Below, in pieces: positions 1-9,691 of a DNA stretch of 50,052 nt. Source of the stretch: Betaproteobacteria bacterium HGW-Betaproteobacteria-11 (GTDB taxonomy: Bacteria; Pseudomonadota; Gammaproteobacteria; Burkholderiales; Rhodocyclaceae); assembly GCA_002842395.1 (NCBI GenBank), contig PHCV01000012.1:1-50052 (forward strand), read 5' to 3'. The notes under the pieces were generated by a model that saw nothing but the letters and a program-made list of their open reading frames with translations, did no database searches and was not told where the DNA came from. Every line of letters begins with the position of its first letter. Position 1 is the stretch's first letter. A program made the translations under genes and the position numbers.

Positions 1-37
1 ACTTCACCGTGTGCGAAAGTAGGTCAACGCCAGACTC
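1..37 (+). rRNA. rrf: 5S ribosomal RNA, 3' end only
   Basis: The first 37 bases match the 3' end of a bacterial 5S rRNA: the GTGCGAAAGTAGGTCA stretch (helix/loop IV-V region) followed by GCCAGAC, the 3' strand of closing helix I. The body of the gene lies left of the window. A strong terminator follows within 15 bases, so this is the end of an rRNA operon. The exact 3' end (35-38) cannot be fixed by eye. Confidence 0.82.
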
Positions 38-49
38 CCTTATCCCTCC

Positions 50-82
50 AAACCCCCTTCAATTACCCATTGAAGGGGGTTT
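50..82 (+). terminator. rRNA operon rho-independent terminator
   Basis: A perfect 14-bp stem (50-63 pairing with 69-82) with a five-base loop. The arms read AAACCCCCTTCAAT and its complement, and the right arm ends in TTT. It sits directly after the 5S rRNA end and before accA, so it most likely ends the rRNA operon. Confidence 0.85.
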
Positions 83-138
83 GCCGTTTGGGGAAATGGT
101 TTCGGTAGATATAGCGTCTGAATGTTAAAATTGGCCCG

Positions 139-1104
139 ATGAAAGTTTCATTTCTCGAATTTGAAAAACCCATCGCCGAACTGGAGGCGAAGATTGAGCA
201 GCTTCGCTTTGTCCAGGATGATTCGGCGGTGGATATCTCGTCCGAAATATCAAGGATTGAGGCAAAAAGTCGCAATTTGACCAAGGATATCTATGCCAAA
301 CTCACCCCTTGGCAGTGCGCACTGGTTTCCCGCCATCCGAGCCGGCCCTATACGCTTGATTATCTTTCCGCGATTTTTACTGATTTTGAGGAACTGCACG
401 GCGACCGTGGCTTCGCTGATGACGCAGCGATCGTTGGTGGATTGGCGAGATTCAATGGTCAATGTTGCGTGGTGATCGGCCATCAAAAAGGCCGGGACAC
501 CAAAGAGAAAATTCGTCGAAATTTCGGCATGCCGCGCCCCGAGGGTTACCGGAAGGCGCTGCGCCTGATGCGGCTGGCTGAGAAGTTCGAGATTCCCGTG
601 TTCACTTTCATCGATACCCCGGGAGCTTTCCCGGGCATCGATGCGGAAGAGCGTGGCCAATCCGAGGCGATCGGAAGGAATCTGGCAGCGATGGCAGAAC
701 TCCGGGTGCCGCTGATTGCAACGATCATTGGCGAGGGGGGGTCAGGTGGGGCGCTGGCCATTGCCGTAGCCGATGCGGTAATGATGTTTCAATACTCGAC
801 CTATGCCGTGATTTCTCCGGAGGGGTGTGCCTCGATTTTATGGAAGAGCGCCGAGCGTGCGGGCGATGCCGCCGAGACCATGGGGATCACCGCGCAACGA
901 CTGAAGTCACTTGGCTTGATTGACCGTATCGTCACTGAGCCCGTGGGAGGGGCGCACAGGGATCATTCCGCCATGGCGCAAAGCTTGAAAAAAGCGCTTC
1001 AAGAATCGATGAAACAGCTCGCCGAATTATCCGCCGAGGAACTCGTCGAAAGGCGTTATGAGCGTTTGATGAGTTATGGCCGATTCAAGGAACAGTCTGC
1101 CTGA
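139..1104 (+). CDS. accA: Acetyl-CoA carboxylase carboxyltransferase subunit alpha
   Basis: AccA pairs with AccD to form the carboxyltransferase that moves CO2 from carboxybiotin to acetyl-CoA, giving malonyl-CoA for fatty acid synthesis in the cytoplasm. The 321-residue product has the usual length (E. coli 319). It shows the N-terminal coiled segment typical of the alpha subunit ([20 protein letters not shown]), the [10 protein letters not shown] and [10 protein letters not shown] stretches, and the glycine-rich oxyanion loop [15 protein letters not shown] near residue 198. The ATG at 139 gives the family N-terminus, though no clear ribosome site precedes it. A weak promoter-like pair (TTGGGG at 88, TATAGC at 110) lies between the rRNA terminator and the gene. 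tilS overlaps its end by 29 bases, so the two are probably co-transcribed. Confidence 0.97.
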   Translation: MKVSFLEFEKPIAELEAKIEQLRFVQDDSAVDISSEISRIEAKSRNLTKDIYAKLTPWQCALVSRHPSRPYTLDYLSAIFTDFEELHGDRGFADDAAIVGGLARFNGQCCVVIGHQKGRDTKEKIRRNFGMPRPEGYRKALRLMRLAEKFEIPVFTFIDTPGAFPGIDAEERGQSEAIGRNLAAMAELRVPLIATIIGEGGSGGALAIAVADAVMMFQYSTYAVISPEGCASILWKSAERAGDAAETMGITAQRLKSLGLIDRIVTEPVGGAHRDHSAMAQSLKKALQESMKQLAELSAEELVERRYERLMSYGRFKEQSA

Positions 1105-2053
1105 CGAGCCGGTACTGCGCTCCCTGTCCGCCTGCCTCGCGCGGCATGTTCGTTCTGGGCCGGAGTTCACGATTGCCTACTCGGGCGGCCTTGACTCGAC
1201 GGTATTGCTGCATGCGGCACAGCGGTCTGCGGCGGCATCCGATGCCAAATTATCCGCACTTCATATCCATCATGGGCTCAGTCCGAATGCCGATGCATGG
1301 GCGGGACATTGTGCGCGCCAGTGTGCCTCGCTGAATATCAGGCTGGACGTGATCCATCTCCGGATCGAGAACAACAAAGGTGAAGGCCTGGAAGGGGCTG
1401 CGCGCGTTGCGCGGTTGCAAGCCTTGCTTGGCCACTCCAGCGGCTGGATTTTGATGGCGCATCATGCCAACGACCAGGCCGAGACCGTGCTGCATAACCT
1501 GCTCCGTGGGGCCGGCCCGCGGGGAATGGCTGCCATCCCCGAGGTACGCGGGAGAGTGTTGCGACCCTTGTTGCATATTCCCGGAGATCATTTGCTTGCC
1601 TATGCGCGGGATCATGATCTGAAGTGGGTGGATGACGAGAGCAATGATGATCGTCATTTCACGCGAAATTATCTCCGCCATGAGGTGTTGCCTGTTTTTG
1701 AAAAGCGGTTTCCCGGGAGTGTGGATCAACTTGCAGCAGTGGCCAGGCGCTTTGCCGAGACTCAAGATTTGCTCGATCAGCTCGCCCTGGCTGACCTTGG
1801 GGCAGCACGCTTTGAATTTCCAGTTCCGCTTGATCGGTTTAGGGAGTTGCCCGAATTGAGGGCCCGCAACCTGATGCGGAGCCTGTTGAGTCACCAGGGC
1901 GTGCAATTGCCAGGCGAGCGGCGCTTGAATGAATTTGTCAGACAATTGCGATCTGCCGGAAGCGATCGTCACCCTTGTTTGTGTCTGGTGGGCTACACGC
2001 TTCGAGTTGGCGCCGGGATGCTCAATTTTTCGAGTGGCCACGATTTGCTGTAA
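1076..2053 (+). CDS. tilS: tRNA(Ile)-lysidine synthase, short form
   Basis: TilS uses ATP and lysine to convert the wobble cytidine of tRNA-Ile(CAU) to lysidine, so the tRNA reads AUA and not AUG. The N-type ATP pyrophosphatase P-loop SGGLDS is at residues 36-41, followed by [32 protein letters not shown] and the [21 protein letters not shown] region that are family hallmarks. At 325 residues it is about 100 shorter than the E. coli enzyme (432). It stops after the first C-terminal domain, so the second C-terminal domain (TilS_C) is missing. No frameshifted remainder is visible before ndk. Start ATG 1076 lies inside accA. Short TilS proteins without that domain are known, for example in Aquifex, so the gene may be functional. 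Confidence 0.93.
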   Translation: MADSRNSLPDEPVLRSLSACLARHVRSGPEFTIAYSGGLDSTVLLHAAQRSAAASDAKLSALHIHHGLSPNADAWAGHCARQCASLNIRLDVIHLRIENNKGEGLEGAARVARLQALLGHSSGWILMAHHANDQAETVLHNLLRGAGPRGMAAIPEVRGRVLRPLLHIPGDHLLAYARDHDLKWVDDESNDDRHFTRNYLRHEVLPVFEKRFPGSVDQLAAVARRFAETQDLLDQLALADLGAARFEFPVPLDRFRELPELRARNLMRSLLSHQGVQLPGERRLNEFVRQLRSAGSDRHPCLCLVGYTLRVGAGMLNFSSGHDLL

Positions 2054-2137
2054 CGGCGTTCCGGACAAGGAGATTCAATGCAATCTGCGATAAAATCACC
2101 GGTTTCCATCCAGAAACTTAACCTGCCGGAGAATGCA

Positions 2138-2563
2138 ATGGCTGTTGAACGCACACTTTCGATCATCAAACCCGATGCCGTAGCCAAGAATGTGATTGGC
2201 AAGATCTATTCGCGTTTTGAAACCAATGGACTCAAAATCGTGGCTGCGCGCCTGACCCAACTTTCCAGACAGGAAGCCGAGGGGTTTTATGCGGTGCATC
2301 GGGAGCGGCCGTTCTTCAAGGATCTCGTCGAATTCATGATCTCGGGCCCGGTCATGGTGCAGGTGCTCGAAGGCGAGGGCGCGGTTGCCAAGAATCGGGA
2401 TCTGATGGGTGCCACCGATCCGAAAAAGGCCGAGCCCGGCACGATCCGCGCCGATTTTGCCGACAGCATCGATGCCAATGCCGTACATGGATCGGATGCC
2501 GCCGAAACGGCTGCTGCTGAAATTGCCTACTTCTTTCCGGCAATGAGCGTCTATTCACGCTGA
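2138..2563 (+). CDS. ndk: Nucleoside diphosphate kinase
   Basis: Ndk balances nucleoside triphosphate pools by moving the gamma phosphate of ATP to other NDPs through a phosphohistidine. The 141-residue product has the usual length. The N-terminus ([17 protein letters not shown]), the [15 protein letters not shown] stretch and the catalytic histidine in NAVHGSD (His117) are all present. An in-frame ATG 60 bases upstream would add 20 residues not found in the family. ATG 2138 is chosen because GGAG lies 8-11 bases before it and it gives the family N-terminus. The next gene, rlmN, starts six bases after the stop. Confidence 0.97.
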   Translation: MAVERTLSIIKPDAVAKNVIGKIYSRFETNGLKIVAARLTQLSRQEAEGFYAVHRERPFFKDLVEFMISGPVMVQVLEGEGAVAKNRDLMGATDPKKAEPGTIRADFADSIDANAVHGSDAAETAAAEIAYFFPAMSVYSR

Positions 2564-2569
2564 CACCCA

Positions 2570-3682
2570 ATGGCGGTCAACCTCCTCGATTTCGATGCTG
2601 AAAGCCTGACCGCCTGGTTCGCGCAACAGGGGGAAAAACCCTTTCGTGCGCGCCAGGTGTTGCGCTGGATTCATCGTTTCGGGGAGGGAGATTTCAACGC
2701 GATGAGCGATCTCGCCAGGTCCTTGCGCGAGAAATTGCTGACCATCGCCGCCGTCTCGCCAGCGCCGACTTTGAGCGACAAACTGTCGGCCGATGGCACG
2801 CGCAAGTTCTTGTTTGACGTCGGTAACGGCAATGCCGTGGAAACCGTGTTCATTCCAGAAGAAGGTCGCGGCACGTTGTGTGTTTCCTCCCAGGCGGGCT
2901 GTGCGCTTGACTGCACGTTTTGCTCCACCGGCCGGCAGGGATTCAATCGCAATCTGACCACGGCCGAGATCATTGGCCAGCTCTGGCAGGCCAACCGACT
3001 CCTGAGCATCAATGCACCGGGTGAGCGCGTCATCAGCAATGTCGTCATGATGGGGATGGGCGAGCCGCTGGCCAACTTTGATCATCTGATTCCCGCCTTG
3101 CGCCTGATGCTCGATGATAATGCCTATGGTCTTTCGCGCCGCCGTGTGACGGTGTCGACTTCAGGAATCGTGCCGGCCATTGACCGTCTGGCCGAGGCTT
3201 GCCCGGTAGCGCTGGCTGTTTCTTTGCATGCCCCTACCGATGGCTTGCGTGACCGCCTGGTGCCGATCAACCGCAAATATCCGCTGGCGGAATTGATGGC
3301 CGCCTGCCAACGCTATCTGGTGCATGCTCCGCGCGACTTCATCACTTTTGAATATGTCATGCTGGATGGGGTGAATGACAGTGACGCCGATGCGCGTGCC
3401 TTGCTGCATCTGGTTCGCGATGTGCCCTGCAAGTTCAATCTGATTCCGTTCAATCCATTCCCCGCTTCCGGTTTTCGCTGCTCGACGGCGGAGCGGATGC
3501 GTCGCTTTGCAGCCATTTTGCTCGAGGGTGGCCTGGTCGTGACGACGCGCAAGACGCGTGGTGACGATATCGATGCCGCTTGTGGACAGCTGGCTGGACA
3601 GGTTCTGGATCGGTCGCGGCGTGTGCAGCGCGCAGCCACCATTCCGGTCAGAAATTTCTCAATGAGCGGGACAGCAGCATGA
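2570..3682 (+). CDS. rlmN: Dual-specificity RNA methyltransferase RlmN (radical SAM)
   Basis: RlmN methylates C2 of adenosine 2503 in 23S rRNA and A37 of some tRNAs using a radical SAM mechanism. The [4Fe-4S] motif CX3CX2C is at Cys111, Cys115 and Cys118 ([11 protein letters not shown]). The second catalytic cysteine is in ACGQL near residue 338, and the SAM-binding GEPLANF and VSTSGIVP motifs are present. Length 370 fits. Odd feature: codons 61-68 (AVSPAPTL), in the linker between the N-terminal accessory domain and the barrel, are encoded by a reverse-oriented perfect copy of the 24-bp dispersed repeat. The stop overlaps the pilW start (ATGA), so the two are coupled. The rlmN-pilW-rodZ-ispG-hisS order is conserved in proteobacteria. 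Confidence 0.97.
   Translation: MAVNLLDFDAESLTAWFAQQGEKPFRARQVLRWIHRFGEGDFNAMSDLARSLREKLLTIAAVSPAPTLSDKLSADGTRKFLFDVGNGNAVETVFIPEEGRGTLCVSSQAGCALDCTFCSTGRQGFNRNLTTAEIIGQLWQANRLLSINAPGERVISNVVMMGMGEPLANFDHLIPALRLMLDDNAYGLSRRRVTVSTSGIVPAIDRLAEACPVALAVSLHAPTDGLRDRLVPINRKYPLAELMAACQRYLVHAPRDFITFEYVMLDGVNDSDADARALLHLVRDVPCKFNLIPFNPFPASGFRCSTAERMRRFAAILLEGGLVVTTRKTRGDDIDAACGQLAGQVLDRSRRVQRAATIPVRNFSMSGTAA
2749..2772 (-). repeat. 24-bp dispersed repeat, class A, copy in rlmN
   Basis: The reverse complement of this segment is identical over 24 bases to the copies in queA, secF and trmD. It is the only copy on the minus strand. Read along rlmN it encodes AVSPAPTL. Flanking bases differ from those of the other copies, so the repeat has sharp edges. 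Confidence 0.9.
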
Positions 3683-4500
3683 ATCGTCTAAAACGGATTT
3701 CCCTGGCCGGATGGTCTTGCGTGCTGTCCAGCGCACTGTTTTTCGGCTGTACCACGATGGGAGCGGGGCCGGGGGGTTTCGACAGCAGCGAGGCGACGCA
3801 GGCTGTTTCGGCGCAAGTACCGGAGAACGAAGTTCAGCAGCGAGCCAAGGTCCATACCGAGCTTGGAAGCTTGTACCTCATGGACGGCCGCCCGGCGGTT
3901 GCGCTTGAGGAGGCACGTATCGCGCTGTCCGTTGATTCGAGTTATGCACCCGCCTACAGCTTGCTCGGTTTGACCCACATGACGCTGGGAGAGTCGCGTC
4001 TGGCCGGGGAAAATTTCGAGAAAGCCCTGAGCCTCGCCCGTGGCGATCCGGAAATCAACAACAATTACGGCTGGTTTTTGTGCCAGACCGGACGCGAGCA
4101 GCGTGCCATGGAGTACTTCATGACGGCAGCACGCAACCCGTTGTACGCCACACCGACCAAGGCTTACACGAATGCCGGAATCTGCGCCTTGCGGACCAAG
4201 GATTACAAGACGGCAGAAGATCATCTGGCGCAGGCCCTGCGGCTTGCGCCCGCCAATACGCAGGCCATGTACTGGCTTGGCGATCTGACCTACCGGATGG
4301 GGCGGTACGCCGAGGCGCGGCAATGGGTCGGCGAAGTTGAAAAATTGCAGGAACCTACGGCCGAGTTGCTCTGGTTGGGGTTGCGGGCTGAGCGCAAGCT
4401 TGGCAATCGTGAGGCGGAAGCACGGCTTGCCGTCCAGTTGCGCAAACGCTTTGCCAACTCCACGGAAAACCGGTTGCTGATGCAGGGACAATACGAGTGA
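3679..4500 (+). CDS. pilW: Type IV pilus assembly lipoprotein PilW/PilF, TPR repeats
   Basis: This is a TPR lipoprotein of the PilF/PilW family, the outer-membrane pilotin that helps the PilQ secretin assemble. The product has 273 residues. The N-terminus is a lipoprotein signal with lipobox LFFGC (Cys24), then tandem TPR units from about residue 50 to 240 (for example [26 protein letters not shown], split here as [13 protein letters not shown] and [13 protein letters not shown]). ATG 3679 overlaps the rlmN stop by four bases; an upstream in-frame ATG at 3580 would bury the signal peptide and is rejected. Its place between rlmN and rodZ is the normal one for pilF in proteobacteria. The pilus role is inferred from family and position. 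Confidence 0.9.
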   Translation: MNRLKRISLAGWSCVLSSALFFGCTTMGAGPGGFDSSEATQAVSAQVPENEVQQRAKVHTELGSLYLMDGRPAVALEEARIALSVDSSYAPAYSLLGLTHMTLGESRLAGENFEKALSLARGDPEINNNYGWFLCQTGREQRAMEYFMTAARNPLYATPTKAYTNAGICALRTKDYKTAEDHLAQALRLAPANTQAMYWLGDLTYRMGRYAEARQWVGEVEKLQEPTAELLWLGLRAERKLGNREAEARLAVQLRKRFANSTENRLLMQGQYE

Positions 4501-5348
4501 GCGAAGCGCAAGATGAGTTCTCCGGGCAATCCGCGACGACAGTGGCGGAGATTGCCTTGCCGGGCGCCATGCTGCGCGCCACGAGGGAGGCCTATGGTTT
4601 GTCGATCCCGGATGTGGCACAGATCACTCGTTTCAGTGCGCGGCAGATTGATGCGCTCGAACGTGATGATTATGCAAGCCTGTCCGGCCCGACGCAGATC
4701 CGCGGCTTTGTCCGCAGTTACGCAAAGCTTCTCAAGCTCGATGCCGCGCCCCTGCTGGCTGCGCTCGAGCCAGCCGCACCGGTTGTCGTTGCCGAGGTAC
4801 GGCCGCCCGAGAACTTTGGCATCGCGGAGCAGCCTGCTCTGGCGCAGCGGATCAAACCCTGGATTTCGGTGGCGGGGTTGCTGCTTCTAATCGGGGTGGC
4901 GATTGCGTTTCGCATCCTCTGGCCGGAGCGTGAGCCATCTGCGCCCCCGGAAGCCGTCCCGGGGATTGCCGAGCAGGCCACCGCAGTTTCACCAGCGAAT
5001 GTTGTTGCCCCCGCCCTGACCCCGGTTGCGCAAACGCCTGCCGTAACGGCGCTGCCTGCGCTAACGACCGAGGGCAGTGTGGCGTCTCCGCCGGCAGCAG
5101 TTAAGCCTCCTGCTTCCGGGCTGCGCGTCGAGTTTGTCGATCCGTCATGGATCGAGATTCGTGACGCCACGCAGAATGTGGTGATGAGTGGGGAATATCC
5201 TGCCGGCACGCGGCAGGATATTCCCGGCAAGCCCCCGTTCCAGGTCTGGATCGGCAAGGCCAGCGGGGTTCGACTGTACATGGCCGAGCGGAGCATCGAC
5301 CTGCAGCCCTACACGCGGGCCGAAGTCGCTCGGCTGACCGTGGAATGA
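4497..5348 (+). CDS. rodZ: Cytoskeleton protein RodZ-like (HTH, one TM, DUF4115)
   Basis: RodZ links MreB filaments to the cell-wall elongation machinery across the inner membrane. The 283-residue product has a cytoplasmic Xre-type helix-turn-helix region (about 25-85, with [20 protein letters not shown]), one membrane segment (about 121-142), a Pro/Ala/Val-rich periplasmic linker, and a C-terminal DUF4115-type domain ([13 protein letters not shown] then [15 protein letters not shown]). It is somewhat shorter than E. coli RodZ (337). The start is GTG 4497, overlapping the pilW stop as GTGA. The stop overlaps the ispG start as ATGA, so expression is likely coupled on both sides. Confidence 0.92.
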   Translation: MSEAQDEFSGQSATTVAEIALPGAMLRATREAYGLSIPDVAQITRFSARQIDALERDDYASLSGPTQIRGFVRSYAKLLKLDAAPLLAALEPAAPVVVAEVRPPENFGIAEQPALAQRIKPWISVAGLLLLIGVAIAFRILWPEREPSAPPEAVPGIAEQATAVSPANVVAPALTPVAQTPAVTALPALTTEGSVASPPAAVKPPASGLRVEFVDPSWIEIRDATQNVVMSGEYPAGTRQDIPGKPPFQVWIGKASGVRLYMAERSIDLQPYTRAEVARLTVE

Positions 5349-6580
5349 GCAAGCCGGGCGCGGAGCTGTCGCGGCGGGCCAGTCGCCAGGTCAGGATTGG
5401 AAAAGTCGGCGTTGGTGGCACGGCGCCGATCGTCGTTCAGTCGATGACCAACACCGCCACCGAAGATGTATTCGCTACGGCGATGCAAGTGGCGCAGCTG
5501 GCGCGTGCCGGCTCCGAGTTGGTGCGGATTACCGTGAATACCCGCGAAGCCGCCGCCGCCGTGCCGAAGCTCCGCGAGCGTCTGGCGCAGATGAATACCG
5601 AGGTGCCGCTGATCGGCGATTTTCATTTCAATGGCCACAAGCTCCTCGGCGAATATCCCGAGTGTGCCGCAAGCCTGGCCAAGCTGCGCATCAATCCGGG
5701 CAATGTCGGCAAGGGGGCGAAGCGCGACGAGCAATTCGCGCAACTGATCGAGATCGCCTGCCGCCATGACAAGCCGATACGGATCGGAGTCAACTGGGGC
5801 AGCCTCGATCAAAGTTTGCTGGCGCGGGTCATGGATGAAAATGCCCGCCGTCCGCGGCCGAAAAATGCCATCGAGATCGTGCGCGAGGCAATGGTCAGCT
5901 CGGCCCTCGAATCGGCGGCGCAGGCCGAGGCGCTCGGGTTGCCGGGTGATCGGATCATCCTTTCGTGCAAGGTTTCCGGAGTGCAGGATCTGATTGCGAT
6001 TTATCGCGAACTCGCTGTCCGTTGCGACTATCCGCTGCATCTGGGCCTGACCGAAGCCGGCATGGGCAGCAAGGGCATTGTCGCCTCCACGGCGGCGCTG
6101 GCCGTTTTGTTGCAGGAAGGCATCGGCGATACGATCCGCGTCTCGCTGACTCCGCCACCGGGCGGCGATCGCACGCAGGAAGTCGTCGTCGCCCAGGAGA
6201 TCCTGCAGACCATGGGGCTGCGTGCATTCACGCCTCTGGTGGCGGCTTGCCCGGGTTGTGGCCGTACCACCAGCACGGTGTTCCAGGAACTGGCCGAGGG
6301 CATTCAGACGTATGTGCGCGAACGGATGCCGGAATGGCGTGTGGCGCGGATCGGCGTCGAGGACATGACGCTGGCCGTGATGGGCTGCGTGGTCAATGGC
6401 CCGGGCGAAAGCAAGCAGGCCAACATCGGCATCTCGCTGCCGGGTACCGGCGAAGCGCCGGTGGCGCCGGTTTATGTCGATGGCGAACGGGTGACCACCT
6501 TGCGTGGCGAGAATATCGCCGAGGAATTCAGGCGCATCGTCGACGACTATGTGGCGCGAACCTATCCTCCTCGTCTCTGA
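5345..6580 (+). CDS. ispG: 4-hydroxy-3-methylbut-2-enyl diphosphate synthase (GcpE)
   Basis: IspG is a [4Fe-4S] enzyme that converts methylerythritol cyclodiphosphate to HMBPP, the penultimate step of the MEP isoprenoid pathway. The window also holds dxs and ispA of the same supply line. Product 411 residues. The cluster cysteines are Cys302 and Cys305 ([10 protein letters not shown]) and Cys348 ([11 protein letters not shown]), with IVVQSMTNT near the N-terminus. Codons 20-27 (KVGVGGTA) carry a diverged copy of the 24-bp repeat in the stretch where relatives read roughly GNVAVGGGAP, so no length change is needed. The start ATG overlaps the rodZ stop by four bases. Confidence 0.97.
   Translation: MSKPGAELSRRASRQVRIGKVGVGGTAPIVVQSMTNTATEDVFATAMQVAQLARAGSELVRITVNTREAAAAVPKLRERLAQMNTEVPLIGDFHFNGHKLLGEYPECAASLAKLRINPGNVGKGAKRDEQFAQLIEIACRHDKPIRIGVNWGSLDQSLLARVMDENARRPRPKNAIEIVREAMVSSALESAAQAEALGLPGDRIILSCKVSGVQDLIAIYRELAVRCDYPLHLGLTEAGMGSKGIVASTAALAVLLQEGIGDTIRVSLTPPPGGDRTQEVVVAQEILQTMGLRAFTPLVAACPGCGRTTSTVFQELAEGIQTYVRERMPEWRVARIGVEDMTLAVMGCVVNGPGESKQANIGISLPGTGEAPVAPVYVDGERVTTLRGENIAEEFRRIVDDYVARTYPPRL
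5402..5425 (+). repeat. 24-bp dispersed repeat, class B variant, in ispG
   Basis: It matches the class A consensus at 20 of 24 bases. The differences are C to T at repeat position 11, C to T at 15, A to G at 17 and G to C at 18. The GGTGGCAC right-half core is shared with the copy before hfq and nearly with the copy before clpA. It is read as KVGVGGTA, the same frame as the class A copies. It may be partly native ispG sequence. Confidence 0.65.
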
Positions 6581-6590
6581 CCGCACTGCC

Positions 6591-7898
6591 ATGAGCCAAC
6601 TCCTGCAAGCCATTCGTGGCATGAACGACATCCTGTCCGGTGATGCCGAGTTGTGGGAGCAGTTCGAGCAGACGATCCGCGACTGGCTGGCGGCCTATGG
6701 TTATCGCCCCATCCGCATGCCGCTGGTCGAGCCTACGGCGCTGTTCGTGCGCGCCATCGGCGAAGTCACCGACATCGTCGAGAAGGAAATGTATTCCTTC
6801 GAAGACGCGCTCAACGGCGAGCAGCTCACGCTGCGACCGGAAGGTACGGCGTCCTGCGTGCGTGCGGTGTTGCAACACAATCTGCTGTATGGCGGCGCTC
6901 AAAGGCTGTGGTACATGGGGCCGATGTTCCGTCACGAGCGGCCGCAGAAAGGCCGTTACCGGCAGTTTCATCAAGTCGGTGTCGAGGCGCTCGGCATCCC
7001 GGGCCCGGACGTCGATGCCGAGCAGATCGCCATGTGCGCACGTCTGTGGGACGACCTGGGGCTTACCGGCATCCGGCTCGAGATCAATTCGCTCGGGCAG
7101 GGCGAGGAACGCGCCCGTCATCGTGCCGACCTGGTGGCCTACCTGGAGCAGCATCAGGCGATGCTCGATGCGGATGCGCAACGCCGCCTGCACACCAATC
7201 CGCTACGAATTCTCGACACCAAGAACCCGGCGTTGCAGGAGCTGGTCAATGGCGCGCCGAAGCTGATCGATTATCTCGGCGAGGCATCGCTCAAGCACTT
7301 CGAGGGCGTGCAACAACTGCTCCGCGATGTCGCCATTCCGTATCAAATTAATCCGCGGCTGGTGCGTGGGCTGGATTACTACAACCTGACGGTGTTCGAA
7401 TGGGTTACCGATCAACTGGGCGCCCAGGGTACGGTTTGCGCCGGGGGGCGCTACGATGGACTGGTTGCCCAGCTCGGCGGCAAACCGGCGCCGGCCTGTG
7501 GTTTCGCGCTTGGCATCGAACGCCTGCTGGCGTTGTGGCAGGAGCAGGGACATCGGCATGATGCCCCGGTGGTCGATGCCTATCTCGTGCATCAAGGCGA
7601 AGCGGCGGGGCGGTTTGCCTTTCGCGTCGCCGAGGCTTTGCGTGGCCGTGGATTCGCCGTTCATCTGCACTGCGGTGGCGGAAGTTTTAAGACGCAGATG
7701 AAAAAGGCCGATGCCTCGGGTGCCGCGGTGGCGCTCATTGTCGGCGATGACGAGACGGCGGTTAATGAAGTCAGCATCAAGCCGTTGCGAGAGGGTTTCG
7801 AACAACCGGTGACGCAATATCGCGTTGCCTTCGATGAACTCGCCGATACGCTCGGCGAACTGATTTTTCCAATGGAAGACGACAATGGCAGCCTATGA
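6591..7898 (+). CDS. hisS: Histidyl-tRNA synthetase
   Basis: HisS is a class II synthetase that charges tRNA-His. The 435-residue product begins [15 protein letters not shown], carries motif 2 ([20 protein letters not shown]) and the histidine-specific loop [15 protein letters not shown], motif 3 ([12 protein letters not shown]), and ends with the anticodon-binding domain. ATG 6591 is chosen because it gives the family N-terminus; an in-frame ATG at 6504 would overlap ispG by 77 bases and add 29 foreign residues. Codons 383-390 (IVGDDETA) resemble the 24-bp repeat at DNA level (20 of 24), in the same frame as the true copies. yfgM starts 14 bases before the stop. Confidence 0.97.
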   Translation: MSQLLQAIRGMNDILSGDAELWEQFEQTIRDWLAAYGYRPIRMPLVEPTALFVRAIGEVTDIVEKEMYSFEDALNGEQLTLRPEGTASCVRAVLQHNLLYGGAQRLWYMGPMFRHERPQKGRYRQFHQVGVEALGIPGPDVDAEQIAMCARLWDDLGLTGIRLEINSLGQGEERARHRADLVAYLEQHQAMLDADAQRRLHTNPLRILDTKNPALQELVNGAPKLIDYLGEASLKHFEGVQQLLRDVAIPYQINPRLVRGLDYYNLTVFEWVTDQLGAQGTVCAGGRYDGLVAQLGGKPAPACGFALGIERLLALWQEQGHRHDAPVVDAYLVHQGEAAGRFAFRVAEALRGRGFAVHLHCGGGSFKTQMKKADASGAAVALIVGDDETAVNEVSIKPLREGFEQPVTQYRVAFDELADTLGELIFPMEDDNGSL

Positions 7899-8550
7899 TC
7901 TTGAAGAACAGGAACAGCTTGACGAACTGAAAACCTGGTGGAAACGCTATGGCAACGTGGTCACCGTGATTCTTTTCGCGGCCACCCTCGGACTGGCCGG
8001 CTGGCAGGGCTGGGACTGGTGGCAACGCAGTCAGGTCGCACAAGCTTCGGCAATCTTTGGCGGCCTGCAGCAGGCGGCTCGCCAGGACGATCCCAAGCGC
8101 GTACGCGAACTGGCGGGCGAATTGATCGACAAGCATGCCGGCACCAGTTACGCGGTGATGGGGGCGCTGCTCTCGGCGCGTGTCCAGATGGATCACGGCG
8201 ACATGAAGAATGCCCAGGCGCAACTGGCCTGGGCGGCGGTTCACGCCAAGGACGCCGGCCTGCGCGATCTGGCCCGCCTGCGTCTGGCGGTCGTGCTACT
8301 CGATCAAAAGGCTTATGACGAGGCCTTGAAACAGCTGGCCATCGAGCCTTCCGCGCCTTTTGCGGCCCGCTATGCCGAGCTGCGTGGCGATGTGTATGTT
8401 GCGCAGGGGAAACTGGCCGAAGCCGCCACCGCGTATACGGCAGGGCTCGAGAAAGTCGATTCCCTGGTGAATAAGGACGACGCAGGCATGCATGCCGCCT
8501 ATCGCGACCTTCTCGCCACCAAGCGTGATGCGCTGGGAGCCGCCAAGTGA
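7885..8550 (+). CDS. yfgM: YfgM-type tetratricopeptide protein (ancillary SecYEG translocon subunit)
   Basis: A 221-residue inner-membrane protein with a short cytoplasmic N-terminus ([19 protein letters not shown]), one membrane segment at about 25-45, and a periplasmic TPR-like domain. In E. coli YfgM binds SecYEG and the chaperone PpiD and assists outer-membrane protein traffic. Its position between hisS and bamB is the standard one, which supports the assignment. It overlaps the end of hisS by 14 bases, and its stop overlaps the bamB GTG start. Confidence 0.9.
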   Translation: MAAYDLEEQEQLDELKTWWKRYGNVVTVILFAATLGLAGWQGWDWWQRSQVAQASAIFGGLQQAARQDDPKRVRELAGELIDKHAGTSYAVMGALLSARVQMDHGDMKNAQAQLAWAAVHAKDAGLRDLARLRLAVVLLDQKAYDEALKQLAIEPSAPFAARYAELRGDVYVAQGKLAEAATAYTAGLEKVDSLVNKDDAGMHAAYRDLLATKRDALGAAK

Positions 8551-9689
8551 GGATCTGGATGCCGGCTTTGGTGGCAGTGCTGGTGGTCGGTTGCTCGACC
8601 GTGGAACAGCTGAACCCATTCGCCTCAAGCGCGCCCAAGGTCAAGATGGCCGAACTCACCCCGTTCACTGCCACACTCCAGGTGCGTACTCTCTGGCAAG
8701 CCGGGATCGGCAGCGCCGGAGCGCAGACATTTACTCCGGCGATCGTTGGGCATAGCGTCTACGCTGCCGCCGCAGATGGCAGCCTGGCCCGTTTCGATGA
8801 TGGCCATCAAGTCTGGCGGATTGCGGTTGGCCAGCCGCTTTCCGGCGGTGTTGGCGCCGATGGCAGCCTGGTCGTGGTGGGTACGCCGAAAGGCGAAGTG
8901 CTGGCATTCGATGCCGCGAACGGCCATGAAGCCTGGAAAGCGCGCGTGAGTTCGGAAGTGCTTGCCGCACCTGCGGTTGGCGGTGGGCTGGTAGCGGTGC
9001 GTTCTGGCGATTCGCGCATCGCCGGGTTCGAGGCGGCCGATGGCAAGCGGCGCTGGGTGTACCAACGGAACACGCCGACGCTATCGCTGCGTTCGCATGT
9101 GGGTGTGTTGCTGACCGAGCGGTATACGTTTGCCGGCTTCCCCGGCGGCAAGCTGGTCGCCGTCGCCAACAGCAATGGCGCCGCAGTATGGGAAGTCACG
9201 GTCGCGGCGCCCAAGGGAACCACCGAGCTCGAACGGGTGACTGACATCACCAGCACTCCGGTCGTCGAAGGCAACCGGGTCTGCGCCGTCGCCTTCCAGG
9301 GGCGTGTTTCCTGTTTCGATGGCAACACCGGCAATGCCCTCTGGTCACGCGAAATGTCGTCCAGCGCGGGCCTCGACATGGACAGCCAGTATGTGTACGT
9401 GGCCACTGACAAGGGGAGCGTGCACGCGCTCGATCGTGACAGCGGCGCCAGCATCTGGAAACAGGACAAGCTTTTCATGCGCGGTCTCGCGCGCCCACTG
9501 GCGCTGGGCGAGTCGATCGGGGTTGCCGACAGCCAGGGCGTGGTTCATCTTCTACGCCGTGCCGATGGTGCCTTCGCGGGGCGCGCCAGCGCCGATGGCA
9601 GTGCGGTGCGGGCCGATCCGCAACGGCTGGGCAGCGGCTTCCTCGTCCAGACAGTCAATGGCGGTCTTTATGCCATGGAAGCGCAGTAG
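8547..9689 (+). CDS. bamB: Outer membrane assembly lipoprotein BamB
   Basis: BamB is an eight-bladed propeller lipoprotein of the BAM complex, which folds beta-barrel proteins into the outer membrane. The 380-residue product starts at GTG 8547 (overlapping the yfgM stop as GTGA), has a lipoprotein signal with lipobox LVVGC (Cys16), then repeated PQQ-like blades such as [17 protein letters not shown] and [14 protein letters not shown]. Length and position between yfgM and der match the family. No strong ribosome site is visible, so translational coupling is likely. Confidence 0.95.
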   Translation: MRIWMPALVAVLVVGCSTVEQLNPFASSAPKVKMAELTPFTATLQVRTLWQAGIGSAGAQTFTPAIVGHSVYAAAADGSLARFDDGHQVWRIAVGQPLSGGVGADGSLVVVGTPKGEVLAFDAANGHEAWKARVSSEVLAAPAVGGGLVAVRSGDSRIAGFEAADGKRRWVYQRNTPTLSLRSHVGVLLTERYTFAGFPGGKLVAVANSNGAAVWEVTVAAPKGTTELERVTDITSTPVVEGNRVCAVAFQGRVSCFDGNTGNALWSREMSSSAGLDMDSQYVYVATDKGSVHALDRDSGASIWKQDKLFMRGLARPLALGESIGVADSQGVVHLLRRADGAFAGRASADGSAVRADPQRLGSGFLVQTVNGGLYAMEAQ

Positions 9690-9691
9690 GC

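Noticed and set aside
2749-2772. Likeness of the repeat's reverse strand (GCCGTCT) to the Neisseria DNA uptake sequence GCCGTCTGAA
   Set aside because: Only seven bases agree, the class B copies lack them, and the conserved unit here is 24 bases. Too weak to claim homology, although an uptake role remains one hypothesis.
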